From Verrucomicrobiota bacterium (GTDB lineage Bacteria; Verrucomicrobiota; Verrucomicrobiia; JABWAM01), in contig JACQHZ010000174.1 in assembly GCA_016198745.1 (NCBI GenBank), positions 1-37,217 of the forward strand: 37,217 bases of DNA, given 5' to 3'. The translations under genes were made by a program, and so were the position numbers. Shown one piece after another: positions 1-8,134 of this stretch. Each line of letters starts with the position of its first letter. Position 1 is the stretch's first letter. A model generated the notes under the pieces. It was not told the origin of the DNA. It saw only the letters and a list, made by a program, of their open reading frames with translations, and did not search any database.

Positions 1-820
1 CCGCGCACGCGCTGGCGGCGCGCCGCATTTCCTCGAAATAAGATTCCACCTGGCGCGCATAACGTCCTCGGATTTCGTCCGCATTGATCAGAATCTTCCG
101 GCCGGTTTCGAGTTCCTTCAATTCAACCAGACCGTGGAATGGAAACTGAATTTCGGCGGCGTCGAGAATGTGAAAGGCGGTGACATCATGGCCGTTGTGC
201 CGCAGATGATGAAATGCCCGGGCGATTCGGGCCGGCGATTGCAGGAAATCGGAAATGACAATGACCAGGCTTCTGGAGCGGAAGCTTTCCGCCGCTTCGT
301 GAAGGGCGGTTTCGATGTCGCTGCCGCCCCGCCCGCGCGCCGCCTCCAGTTCCAGCAGAAGCGGTCGCAATCCCTCCAGACTTGCGACCGGCGGAAGCGT
401 TTTATCGAGATGATCCGTGAAGGTCATCAGGCCGACTGCATCGCCCTGGTTGATCAGGATGTACATCAATCCCCCCGCCAGGAAACAACCGTATTCAAGT
501 TTTGAACAAGGCCCCGCTTCCTTGAAAGCCAGGCTCTCGGAAGTGTCCAGAAGGACACAGGCGCGCAGATTGGTTTCCTCGTGGAACCGTCGGACCATAT
601 AGCGGTCGGTCTTGGCATAGACGGCCCAATCAATCCGGTTCGGCGGATCGCCGGGCGTGTATTCCCGGTACTCGGCAAACTCGACCGACGAACCAAACCG
701 CGGCGACCGATGCAACCCCTGAAGCGCCCCCTCCATCGGCGCGCGGACCGTGATGCTCAGAGGCTTGATGCGCTCGGCCAATTGCGGCGGAAGGAACTTG
801 AAAGCAGCAGTGGATTTCAT
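1..820 (-). CDS. DUF58 domain protein, 3' end cut by window edge
   Basis: The minus-strand frame is open from an ATG at 820 to the left edge, giving about 273 residues without a stop. Residues 40-75 carry the DUF58 signature: FAEYREYTPGDPPNRIDWAV, then RYMVRRFHEETNLRACVLLD. A VWA-like fold follows, with D-T-S-E-S at the MIDAS position and VIVISDF later. DUF58 proteins are usually about 290-300 residues, so only a short C-terminal piece should be missing. In the family they are cytoplasmic partners of MoxR AAA+ ATPases. No moxR lies directly upstream here; the next gene is the AraC regulator at 1014-1973. A second DUF58 gene, inside a full Bat operon, is at 28024-28908. The start is supported by the run of conserved residues beginning shortly after MKSTAAFKFLPPQLAERI; the ribosome binding site is weak (GGGAAA). 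Confidence 0.85.
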   Translation of the reverse strand, partial: MKSTAAFKFLPPQLAERIKPLSITVRAPMEGALQGLHRSPRFGSSVEFAEYREYTPGDPPNRIDWAVYAKTDRYMVRRFHEETNLRACVLLDTSESLAFKEAGPCSKLEYGCFLAGGLMYILINQGDAVGLMTFTDHLDKTLPPVASLEGLRPLLLELEAARGRGGSDIETALHEAAESFRSRSLVIVISDFLQSPARIARAFHHLRHNGHDVTAFHILDAAEIQFPFHGLVELKELETGRKILINADEIRGRYARQVESYFEEMRRAASACA

Positions 821-1013
821 CGTGTAATTTCCCGACTTTTTTGAGCGTCATGAGGTTGAGTTGGATCTTAAAGCCCATGCGCCGGCGCAGGGCCTGGTTG
901 ATGCCCAGTTCCGGCTGCAGGATATCGACCAGGGATTCGACGTCATGCTGCTCATCGGCAGGCATGCCATGGGCACAACCGAAGGCGCCCTCCTGTCGCA
1001 CCCCAAGTGGATT
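821..1013 (-). other. Intergenic gap with a possible coding remnant
   Basis: There is no complete gene in this 193-bp gap. On the minus strand, about 40 codons ending near 820 (MPADEQHDVESLVDILQPEL onward) use GC-rich third positions like real genes nearby. The frame then runs into the DUF58 gene in another register. It may be the 3' remnant of a lost gene upstream of DUF58, where moxR would be expected, but the residues do not resemble a MoxR C-terminus. Chance is possible. Confidence 0.25.
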
Positions 1014-1973
1014 TTAAACGAGGGGGAAGTTTATGTTACGGCCAATATTTTTCCGCGCCGACGAATGGCAATCCAAATTGGCATTGCCGCGCGTTTTCTT
1101 GGAGGCGCGCGTGCGAAATTGACGTGGCGAGCAACACTCCAGTTTCCGAAATACCCGGTTAAAATGCGTCAGGCTTCTAAAACCGCAATCGAACGAAATC
1201 TGGGTGATGGGCAGGTCGCTTTTTGTCAGTAGCAGCCGAGCTTCACGGATCCGCACGCTTTGCACAAAACTCGTAAATTTCGTGCCGGTGGCGCGATGGA
1301 ACAGGTCGCTAAAGTAGGCGGATGAAAGATGGACATGCCGGGCTACGTCATCCAGACACAGGTCTTCACGCAGGCGTGAGACAATGTACTGTTTGGCATG
1401 AGCGATTTCCGTCCGTTCGCCGTCTCGCGCCACTTGCTGCAGCCGCAGGCTGACGCGACACAAATGTTCGGCGAAAAACGCAAAGAGTTTCATCACCGCA
1501 TCGATTTTATCCTTTTCCATGTACGGGGCCTTGAAATACGATCGGCGCACTGTTGCCGGCGCAAGATCGAGGGCCCGGTTGCGCTGAAGGAACCGTTGGA
1601 GTCCCGCTTCATTGTGCGGCTCCGGAAGGATCTGGCCGCAACTGATCGTTGCCACGTGTTTGCCAGCGGTGAAAATGGGAATCGCGATGTCGATTAATCC
1701 GGCATGGCAGGTGTAGCATAGTCCACGACGACATCTTGCCGCACGCGTGAAGTTCTCATGGTTGCACGTCAGGCATCGCAACCGTCCGAGCGGTGACGAT
1801 CCGATGAGGCGGCAGAGAGGACTGTCCACGCTTTCCGCATGAAACGCCTTGTAACGTTTGGCGATTGGATCGTAGAGGGTCATTCGAATTTCCGTCAGTT
1901 TGTGCACCAGCGCCGCGAACTCGGCAAAGTCCGCCGACTCAGCAAGGCAAACGTAGCCCATCGATAAATCCAT
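1014..1973 (-). CDS. AraC-family transcriptional regulator with PocR sensor domain
   Basis: A 319-residue regulator. Residues about 15-175 look like a PocR ligand-binding domain with several cysteines: C54, C67, C70, C81, C86 and C89, within RLRCLTCNHENF and CRRGLCYTCHAGLIDIAIPI. Residues about 190-290 form an AraC double helix-turn-helix: LCLDDVARHVHLSSAYFSDL, then ITQISFDCGFRSLTHFNRVF. PocR domains sense small carbon compounds in other systems; the ligand here is unknown. The gene is divergent from the SDR at 2170. The shared 196-bp spacer holds a 52-bp element repeated at 12072, so I infer autoregulation and control of both carbohydrate clusters. The ATG at 1973 is the first start giving a full PocR domain. 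The last 30 or so residues after the HTH are basic and poorly conserved. Confidence 0.88.
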   Translation of the reverse strand: MDLSMGYVCLAESADFAEFAALVHKLTEIRMTLYDPIAKRYKAFHAESVDSPLCRLIGSSPLGRLRCLTCNHENFTRAARCRRGLCYTCHAGLIDIAIPIFTAGKHVATISCGQILPEPHNEAGLQRFLQRNRALDLAPATVRRSYFKAPYMEKDKIDAVMKLFAFFAEHLCRVSLRLQQVARDGERTEIAHAKQYIVSRLREDLCLDDVARHVHLSSAYFSDLFHRATGTKFTSFVQSVRIREARLLLTKSDLPITQISFDCGFRSLTHFNRVFRKLECCSPRQFRTRASKKTRGNANLDCHSSARKNIGRNINFPLV

Positions 1974-1993
1974 GCGGTCATCTCACTATGGAT

Positions 1994-2045
1994 CGAAAGA
2001 AAAGTAAAATAGATTCCAAAAGGACGCATAGCGCGCTGTCGCGTT
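1994..2045. promoter_or_regulatory. Candidate AraC operator/promoter element, copy 1
   Basis: This 52-bp stretch matches 12072-12123 at 44 of 52 positions. It contains two direct half-sites, CGAAAGAAAAG at 1994 and CAAAAGGACG at 2017, with starts 23 bp apart, about two helical turns. AraC-type proteins typically bind such direct repeats. It begins 21 bp upstream of the divergent araC start (1973) and ends 125 bp before the SDR start, and the second copy ends 111 bp before its gene. The sequence identity is seen directly; the operator role is inferred. Confidence 0.6.
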
Positions 2046-2169
2046 CGAAGGTAGCCTGTGACGTGAAAAACCAAATGAATGCCCGTAACATTTCACAAGG
2101 CGTCGAGGTGACGATTGAACACCCCCAACGCAAGGATGACACCATGGCCTTTTCCATGCGGGATTTCAA

Positions 2170-3003
2170 ATGAGCAGTCAAAAGCGGATGGAAGACAAAC
2201 GCGTATTGGTGACGGGCGCCGGCACGGGCATCGGGCGGGGCATCGCCTTGGAATTTGCGCGCGAGGGGGCGGCGGTGGCCTTGCATTTTTCTCACAGCGG
2301 CGCCGGCGCGCAATCAGCGGTGGAGGACATTGTCCAAAAGGGAGGGAGGGCGAAGGCATTCCGGGCGGATTTCAACGACGCCGATCAGGCGCGCGCCCTG
2401 CCCGGCAAAGCGGCGGAGTTCCTCGGAGGCCTGGATGTGCTGATCAACAACGCCGGCATTACCATGAACCAGCCGTTCCTGGAAACCACGGTCGAACAAT
2501 ATGACACGCTTTTCAATGTCAACATCCGCGCGATGTTTTTCGCCACCCAAGGAGCGGCGGCAATCATGATCCCGCAAGGTGGCGGCGGCGTGATCAACAT
2601 CAGCTCGGTGCATGCGTATGGCGCAATGGTCGAGCACGCGGTATATGCCAGCACCAAAACGGCGATTGTTGGGTTCACCCGAACCCTCTCCGTCGAGTTG
2701 ATTCAGAAGGGGGTGCGGGTCAACTGTATCGCATCAGGATGGGTTCTGGTGGAAAATCAGCGGGCGATTTTAGATCCCGAATTTGATGAAAAACATGAAG
2801 GCCAGATTCTGCCGGCTGGTTTTATCGGCAAACCGCACGATATCGGGCGTCTGGCCATTTTCCTGGCCTCGGATGAGTCCCGCTACATCATTGGCCAAAC
2901 CATTCTTTGCGACGGCGGCCAGACGAGCCTTCTGCCTTCCACCCCTCATTTCCGCACTCCCGTGAAAGAAAAGTATGGTCAAGGTTATGTGTCAGGGAGG
3001 TAA
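2170..3003 (+). CDS. SDR-family NAD(P)-dependent oxidoreductase
   Basis: A classical short-chain dehydrogenase of 277 residues. The cofactor motif TGAGTGIG is at 15-22, NNAG at 93-96, N118, catalytic S146, and Y159-A-S-T-K163; the C-terminus has the usual DGG. This set is complete, so the enzyme should be active on a sugar, sugar-acid or polyol hydroxyl. It heads the plus-strand carbohydrate cluster and is divergent from the AraC regulator. The ATG at 2170 overlaps the stop of a small upstream frame in ATGA fashion, with GGGA about 10 bp upstream. An ATG at 2188 is an alternative. Together with the FAH hydrolase and enolase-type dehydratase downstream, a role as a sugar or 2-keto-3-deoxy-sugar-acid dehydrogenase is attractive but inferred. 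Confidence 0.9.
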   Translation: MSSQKRMEDKRVLVTGAGTGIGRGIALEFAREGAAVALHFSHSGAGAQSAVEDIVQKGGRAKAFRADFNDADQARALPGKAAEFLGGLDVLINNAGITMNQPFLETTVEQYDTLFNVNIRAMFFATQGAAAIMIPQGGGGVINISSVHAYGAMVEHAVYASTKTAIVGFTRTLSVELIQKGVRVNCIASGWVLVENQRAILDPEFDEKHEGQILPAGFIGKPHDIGRLAIFLASDESRYIIGQTILCDGGQTSLLPSTPHFRTPVKEKYGQGYVSGR

Positions 3004-3027
3004 TGTGATCACCAAAGGAAAAACCGA

Positions 3028-3225
3028 ATGAAAACCGCCATTGCTCATTCCAAGAAGCCAACCTCATCTCACCAAAATCCCCCCCGGGTAAAAAATCGCA
3101 TGAAAGAATTCTACCAACGCTTTATCGACCAAGGATTTTCTCTCTTGCTGGTAGGCGGTGACGAATGGATGTTGAATGGCAGTTGTCGAAAACTCCTGGC
3201 CGCCGTTTTATCGGCCCAGGGCTGA
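3028..3225 (+). pseudogene. HpcH/HpaI-type aldolase remnant, internally deleted
   Basis: A 65-codon frame. Its last 35 residues (RFIDQGFSLLLVGGDEWML, then CRKLLAAV) resemble the C-terminal strand and helix of HpcH/HpaI aldolases; compare WLAKGLHWIAVGEDTDNLYS near the end of the intact paralogue at 21188-21973. The preceding VKNRMKEF resembles the start of such enzymes. A normal protein is about 255-260 residues, so roughly 200 residues appear to have been lost between KEF and YQRF, with the frame kept. The divalent-metal (E..D) and catalytic His/Arg residues are gone, so it cannot be an active aldolase. It lies 24 bp after the SDR stop and just before the glycoside hydrolase. Confidence 0.6.
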
Positions 3226-3235
3226 ACATCCGGTT

Positions 3236-5302
3236 ATGATGCGTCCGAAACCCGCGGCAATCACCGACATGCTGGGCGTGGCGATCGAGCCGACGTATTT
3301 CGACCTGGAACGCGAGCGGGTCGAACCGGCGGAAATCGTCGGTGCGGTAAAAGAAGCGGGCGCCAATACCATTCGCGTGGGGATGTTCTCGCACCAGGGC
3401 CATGCGTACTACCCGTCGCGCGTTGCGCCGGAAGCGCCGGGCTTGAATGGGCGGAACCTGCTGCGGGAGTTTGAAGCGGCGTGCCGGCGGCGGGGCGTCA
3501 ACCTGGCGGTGTATGTGAACACCAAGTGGGTGAAAGCTCTCCGGCGGCAGCATCCGGACTGGGCCGTCCGGCTTGCGCGCGGACCAATGAGCTTCCGGGA
3601 CATCGATCCGCACGTCAGCCTCAATATCCACGCGTTGTGCCCATGCAGCCCCTTCCTGGAGTATGTGCGGGCGATCATCCAGGAAATCCTGGCCACCAGT
3701 TCACCGGCGGTGTTGTACCTCGACAATTTCGGGATTCTGCCCTTCTGCCGGTGTCGTTTCTGCCGGGCAGACCATGGTCGGCCCATTCCTTCCGCGACTG
3801 CGTGGACGAGGCCGGCCACGCAGGCGTACCTGACGTGGCTGGTGCGCGCGTCGCGGCGGTTGGCGCGGCGGCTTGTGCAGACGGCCCGGACGATTCGTCC
3901 GGGCATGCCGGTGGTCTTCAACCGCGGCCAGTTCTGGACGGTCCACGACACGTTCAGCCCCGAGGACAACTTCGCGTATGCCCACCGGATCGGGGACGCG
4001 GTCCACACCGAATCAGCCGTGAGACTCTGCGGGGAGTCCTTCCGTCATATCAACGAGCAATGCGCGTTCGGCCGGAGCATCGGGCTGCCGGTTTGGACGT
4101 GGGTGGAGTACGCGATGTATCCGTTCAGTTTCACGGGGCCGGCGGCCGCTGAAGCAAAAATCAAGGCGGCGAAGGTGATCGCCAACGGCGGGCGGCCGAT
4201 GGTTTGGAACCTGCCCTGCGGGTCCGGGGCCGATCGCCGCGGCTTGATCGGGATTCGCGAGGTTTTCAAGATCGTCAAGCGGCATCGGCGGTATTTCAAC
4301 CGCGTCGCGTTTGCGGCCGGCCTGGGCATCGTTTTCTCATCGCAAAGTGTGCGCGCGTATTGTCAAGGACAGGCGGCCCGCTTGAAGCGTTGCCAGCAAA
4401 CCCTGGCCGGCGCGCGCGACCTGGCCATCCGCTGTCATCTGCCGTACGACTTCGTGTTGGACGACCAAATCGAGGCGCGTGCGCTGAAGCGGTACGCCGC
4501 CGTGGCGCTGCCCAACGCGGTTCATCTCACGGCCCGCCAATGCCGCGAGATCGGCCGTTACGTGGCGCAGGGCGGGGCGATCTTCGCCACCCATGAGACA
4601 TCTCTGTGCGATCGTTTTGGCCGACACCGGAGGGATTTTGGTTTGCGGGATGTGATGGGCGTCCGCTACGCAGGCGATCTCGGACCGCAGCTGGCAGGGT
4701 CCTGCGCCGGGTACGCGCGCTGGGTGGCAGATCATCCGCTGAATGGCGGCGGGCTGAAGGACCATCTTTTCCCGCTGGCGGGCGAGTACTTGGCGGTCCG
4801 TTCGGGGGATGCGATCGCCCGCTTGCTCAAGCGGTGCCGCTATTACTGTGACTACCCGCAACCGGAGACCGCCCATCCCGCCATCATGGCCCGGACCTGC
4901 GGCCAGGGCCGGGTGGTTTACGTGGCGGGTGAATTCTTCCACGCGTACCACCGGTTCGGTTTTCTGGCCTATCGCACGCTGTTTCGGCAGGCCATGGCCT
5001 GGCTGACGGACGAACGTTGGCCGTTGAAGACGGACCTGCCGGATACCGTTGAGCTGACGATCGCCCGCAATCGTGACGGCGCCATCATCATTCACCTGGT
5101 GAACGGTTCGTTCGATGAGGCGCGCCCGGTCGAGATCATTCCGCCCGTGTCGGGCAGGTTCCTGGAACTGGCGACGTCACGCCGGTTTGTTCGCGCCCGC
5201 GACCTGGCGACCGGGGCCAGGCTCCGGCTGCAATGCGCGGGGCGGCGCGTGAGGTTGGCGCTGCCTGAACTAACCGGCTACAACGTGATTGTTTTGGAGT
5301 GA
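3236..5302 (+). CDS. Putative glycoside hydrolase with C-terminal beta-galactosidase-trimerisation-like domain
   Basis: A 688-residue protein counted from the ATG at 3236. An in-frame ATG at 3176 would overlap the aldolase remnant, and the homologous part begins at AAITDMLGVAIEPTYFDLER. The N-terminal half looks like a TIM-barrel hydrolase of the GHL6 (hypothetical glycosyl hydrolase) type: LYLDNFG at 160-166 is followed by a C-x-C-x-x-C cluster (C171, C173, C176) and later WTWVEYAMYP. The second half (about 330-600) resembles the glutamine-amidotransferase-like domain of GH42-type beta-galactosidases, with a final beta-sandwich. There is no signal peptide, so it is probably cytoplasmic. The substrate is unknown. 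One base separates it from the FAH gene. Confidence 0.7.
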   Translation: MMRPKPAAITDMLGVAIEPTYFDLERERVEPAEIVGAVKEAGANTIRVGMFSHQGHAYYPSRVAPEAPGLNGRNLLREFEAACRRRGVNLAVYVNTKWVKALRRQHPDWAVRLARGPMSFRDIDPHVSLNIHALCPCSPFLEYVRAIIQEILATSSPAVLYLDNFGILPFCRCRFCRADHGRPIPSATAWTRPATQAYLTWLVRASRRLARRLVQTARTIRPGMPVVFNRGQFWTVHDTFSPEDNFAYAHRIGDAVHTESAVRLCGESFRHINEQCAFGRSIGLPVWTWVEYAMYPFSFTGPAAAEAKIKAAKVIANGGRPMVWNLPCGSGADRRGLIGIREVFKIVKRHRRYFNRVAFAAGLGIVFSSQSVRAYCQGQAARLKRCQQTLAGARDLAIRCHLPYDFVLDDQIEARALKRYAAVALPNAVHLTARQCREIGRYVAQGGAIFATHETSLCDRFGRHRRDFGLRDVMGVRYAGDLGPQLAGSCAGYARWVADHPLNGGGLKDHLFPLAGEYLAVRSGDAIARLLKRCRYYCDYPQPETAHPAIMARTCGQGRVVYVAGEFFHAYHRFGFLAYRTLFRQAMAWLTDERWPLKTDLPDTVELTIARNRDGAIIIHLVNGSFDEARPVEIIPPVSGRFLELATSRRFVRARDLATGARLRLQCAGRRVRLALPELTGYNVIVLE

Positions 5303-5303
5303 T

Positions 5304-6095
5304 ATGCGGTTCGTGCAATTCCAGTGGCGGGGTCGGGTCCAGTGGGGTGAATGGCTGGAGGACGAAGAGGCCTGCCTGAATTTCGCGGCGGTCAGCGGCG
5401 CGCCGGACTTGCGCGCCTATCTGAACAGCGCCGCGCCGCGTCCGCTGACAGCGTTGCGCGCCGCGGCCCTGGCCCGGAAACAACTGGCACCGCGGCGCGA
5501 GATGCGCCGGTTGGCGCCGGTGTTTCCCGGCGCCATCTTCGGGGTGGGTTGCAACTTTCGCGGCACGTTTCGCAACCAGAAAGCGCCCATCTTGTTTCTC
5601 AAGGCGCCGCAAGCGATCGCCGCTCATCGCGCCACGGTGCGCGTGCCGGCCGCCCTGCGGGAAGTCTATGCGGAAGTCGAACTGGGGGTGGTGATCGGCC
5701 GGCGGGGCGCCCTGTTCGGTTACACGGTGGTCAACGACGTCACGGCGCGTGACCTTGATCAGGAGGACGTCTGGTTTTCCCGGAAGAGCTATGCGACCTT
5801 TGCGCCCGTGGGTCCCTGGATTGTCACGCCGGATGCGATTGGCGATCCCACACGGCTGGACCTGTTCCTGGACGTGAACGGGCAACGCCGTCTGGCCAGC
5901 AACACCTCCGAGATGATCTTCGGCGTCAAAGAGGTGGTGGCGGCGTTGCGGCGACGGCTCCAGCTCATGCCCGGCGACCTGATCATGATGGGCTGTCCCG
6001 GTCTCGCCGAAAAGCTGCGCCCGGGCGACGTGGTGCGCATGGAGATCGCGGGCATCGGCGTCCTGGAGAACCGCATGGCCTGGCAACGAAAATGA
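5304..6095 (+). CDS. Fumarylacetoacetate hydrolase (FAH) family protein
   Basis: A 263-residue FAH-fold enzyme. The metal-binding signature is visible: E124-V-E126 in YAEVELGVVIG, then D145 in VVNDVTARD, and KSYATFAPVGPWIV at 161-174. GDLIMMGCPGL and the closing RPGDVVRMEIAGIGVLENR are also typical. Family members hydrolyse or decarboxylate beta-diketo or 2-oxo acids. Next to an SDR and an enolase-type dehydratase, a 2,4-diketo-3-deoxy-sugar-acid hydrolase (L-fucose or L-rhamnose route) is a plausible role, but this is inference. I chose the ATG at 5304, one base after the upstream stop; an ATG at 5289 would overlap the upstream gene. The gene ends in a 4-bp ATGA overlap with the next. Confidence 0.88.
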   Translation: MRFVQFQWRGRVQWGEWLEDEEACLNFAAVSGAPDLRAYLNSAAPRPLTALRAAALARKQLAPRREMRRLAPVFPGAIFGVGCNFRGTFRNQKAPILFLKAPQAIAAHRATVRVPAALREVYAEVELGVVIGRRGALFGYTVVNDVTARDLDQEDVWFSRKSYATFAPVGPWIVTPDAIGDPTRLDLFLDVNGQRRLASNTSEMIFGVKEVVAALRRRLQLMPGDLIMMGCPGLAEKLRPGDVVRMEIAGIGVLENRMAWQRK

Positions 6096-7060
6096 AGCCG
6101 ATCCATCTTGGCATCGTTGGCCTGGGCAGCATCGCGGAATATCACCTGCGCGCGTTTGGCCGGTTGGATGGCGTGACGCTGGCGGCCGTGGCCAGCAGGG
6201 AACCGGAGCGCGTCGCGCGCGTCGTGCGTGAATACGGCGTGGCGCAGGGCTGCCGCGACTACGACCAGATGCTGACGGCGACGCCGCTCGACGCGGTGGT
6301 GATCTGCACGCCCAGCGATCTGCACGCGCCCATGGCGGCCCAGGCCCTCCGGGCGGGCAAACACGTGTTGGTGGAAAAGCCTCTGGCGGTTGATCCCCAG
6401 GAGGTTGACGCGCTCTGCCGTCTGGCGCGGGAGCAGGGGCGCATCCTGATGGCGGCGATGACGGCGCGGTTCACCCCGCAGTACCTGGAGGCGTTCCGCG
6501 AGACGACGCGCGGGGCGATCGGCGGCATTCAGCAGATCGTGATTCGCTGGCTGGAAAAGAAGACCATCGGGGTCAACTGGGAGGGCAAGGCCGTGTCGGT
6601 CGATCCCCGGACCAGCACGGCGCTCTACCACCATGGCGCGCACATGCTCGACGCGGCGCTCTGGCTGGCGCACGACGAGGCGCGGGAGGTTTACGCGATC
6701 GGGGCCAAGCGGCAGGCGCTGAACGACGCCGTGGCCGTGCTGGTGCGGACGCGCAAGGGCGTCCTGGTCTCCTCCGTGCACTCCTTCAACTCACCCATCA
6801 AAATTCACGATTGCGTGATCGTGGGCGACAGCGGTCTCATGGAGATTCGCGGCTACGAGACGTTGACCGTCAACGGGCAAGTAAAGATCGAGGTTCCCTG
6901 GCGGACCGGGTTGGAAGGCGGGGTGTACAACCAAGCCGCGGAGTTCGTCGCCGCGATCCGGGAAAGCCGGCCACCCATCGCCAGCGGGGAGGAAGTCCGG
7001 GCCACCATGGCGGCGCTCGCGGAAGCCTATGACCAACTGGCCAAGCAAGGAGCGCAGTGA
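6092..7060 (+). CDS. Gfo/Idh/MocA family oxidoreductase
   Basis: A 322-residue NAD(P)-dependent sugar oxidoreductase. The Rossmann motif HLGIVGLGSIAEYH is at 5-18, the STP-like segment VVICTPSDLH at 69-78, and the catalytic EKP at 95-97 in VLVEKPLAV. The C-terminal alpha/beta substrate domain includes HHGAHMLDAALWL, which carries the histidine and aspartate typical of the family. Members oxidise or reduce hydroxyls of sugars, inositols and sugar nucleotides; the substrate here is unknown. Translation looks coupled: the start overlaps the FAH stop by 4 bp and the stop overlaps the next start. Confidence 0.92.
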   Translation: MKPIHLGIVGLGSIAEYHLRAFGRLDGVTLAAVASREPERVARVVREYGVAQGCRDYDQMLTATPLDAVVICTPSDLHAPMAAQALRAGKHVLVEKPLAVDPQEVDALCRLAREQGRILMAAMTARFTPQYLEAFRETTRGAIGGIQQIVIRWLEKKTIGVNWEGKAVSVDPRTSTALYHHGAHMLDAALWLAHDEAREVYAIGAKRQALNDAVAVLVRTRKGVLVSSVHSFNSPIKIHDCVIVGDSGLMEIRGYETLTVNGQVKIEVPWRTGLEGGVYNQAAEFVAAIRESRPPIASGEEVRATMAALAEAYDQLAKQGAQ

Positions 7061-8127
7061 TGCCGCGCATTCGAACCGTTGACGGAATCCACATGTCGTA
7101 CCGGCTGTCAAAATCGGCCCAGGTGCGCTGGCAAGGCGGGACCATCGCCCGGCGGGAGGCCGTCTTCGTCCGGATCCGCACCGCGGATGGGCGGACGGGT
7201 TGGGGCGAGATTGGCGAGGTGTATTTCGATCCCGAACTGTACGTGGCGCTGCTCAACCGCCGGGTCCGGGAATTCCTCATTGGCCGGGAGAGTGCGGCGA
7301 TTGAATCGCTGCATGACGCATTACGCATCCGCCTGGTCCCCCTCGGCTACGCGGGCATGGCCCGCGCGGTGCTCTCGGGCGTTGACCTGGCGCTGCACAA
7401 CCTCTGTCCACCGGCCAGGAGCGCGCCACTGGCGGTGCCCGTGTATGCCAGCACCGGTTTCCATCCCCACCTTGACGGTTTGACGGAGGAGTGTGAACGG
7501 GCGGTCGCGCTGGGTTTCCGCCTGGTGAAGATCCGCGGGGGCTTTTCGGTGCGCGAGGATGTCCGCCGGGTCAAGCGGGCCCGGTCAAGCCTGGGGGCGG
7601 ACGTGGGACTGATCCTGGAACTCGGCCAGCCGTACGCGGCCCACCCGTATGCGTACCGGGAGGTGGAGCGCCTGTGCGCAGCAATCCGCGAATGGCGCGT
7701 GGCGTGGGTGGAGGAACCCTTCTGGCCGGAGGATATCCGCGCCTACCGGCGGTTGCACCGCCGCGGCCTCACGCCCATTGGCGCAGGCGAGAACCTCTAC
7801 ACCGAGGAACAGTTCCGAATGTTTGCCGGCGTGCTCGACGTGTGCCAGCCCGACCTCACCCGCATGGGCGGGGTCACCGCTTTCAGGCGGATCGCCCGGT
7901 TGTGTCGGGCGCTGGCCCCGCATCAGTTCGGCGGCAGCGTGGCGCTGCTGACAACTTGCCGCGCCGCCGGCGCCCTCCGCAACCTGTGGGCGGTGGAATT
8001 GGACCTGTTGCCAAACCCGTGGCGCGAGCAGATTTTCGGCAAGTCCAATCGCCTCAGCAATGGGAAGCTCAACGTTCCACCGTATCACCTCGCCGACTTT
8101 GATCCGAAGGTTTCCTTATCGAAGTGA
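7060..8127 (+). CDS. Mandelate racemase/muconate lactonizing (enolase superfamily) enzyme, probable sugar-acid dehydratase
   Basis: A 355-residue enolase-superfamily protein. The residues align well with mandelate racemase spacing: K157-I-R159 (the second base is Arg rather than the usual Lys), first metal ligand position E187 (usually Asp), E218 in WVEEPF, E244 in GAGENLY, and H288 in PHQFGG. One base and three metal ligands are thus present, with two conservative substitutions. Superfamily members abstract the alpha proton of a carboxylate, and many are sugar-acid dehydratases. The ATG at 7060 overlaps the previous stop as TGATG; a GTG at 7057 is a possible earlier start. Its neighbours (SDR, FAH) suggest a dehydratase step in sugar-acid breakdown. 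Confidence 0.85.
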   Translation: MPRIRTVDGIHMSYRLSKSAQVRWQGGTIARREAVFVRIRTADGRTGWGEIGEVYFDPELYVALLNRRVREFLIGRESAAIESLHDALRIRLVPLGYAGMARAVLSGVDLALHNLCPPARSAPLAVPVYASTGFHPHLDGLTEECERAVALGFRLVKIRGGFSVREDVRRVKRARSSLGADVGLILELGQPYAAHPYAYREVERLCAAIREWRVAWVEEPFWPEDIRAYRRLHRRGLTPIGAGENLYTEEQFRMFAGVLDVCQPDLTRMGGVTAFRRIARLCRALAPHQFGGSVALLTTCRAAGALRNLWAVELDLLPNPWREQIFGKSNRLSNGKLNVPPYHLADFDPKVSLSK

Positions 8128-8134
8128 GCGCCTC

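Noticed and set aside
3176-3235. Upstream ATG extending the glycoside hydrolase by 20 residues
   Set aside because: It overlaps the aldolase remnant in another frame and adds residues with no homology. Adjacent ATGs at 3236/3239 follow the remnant's stop.
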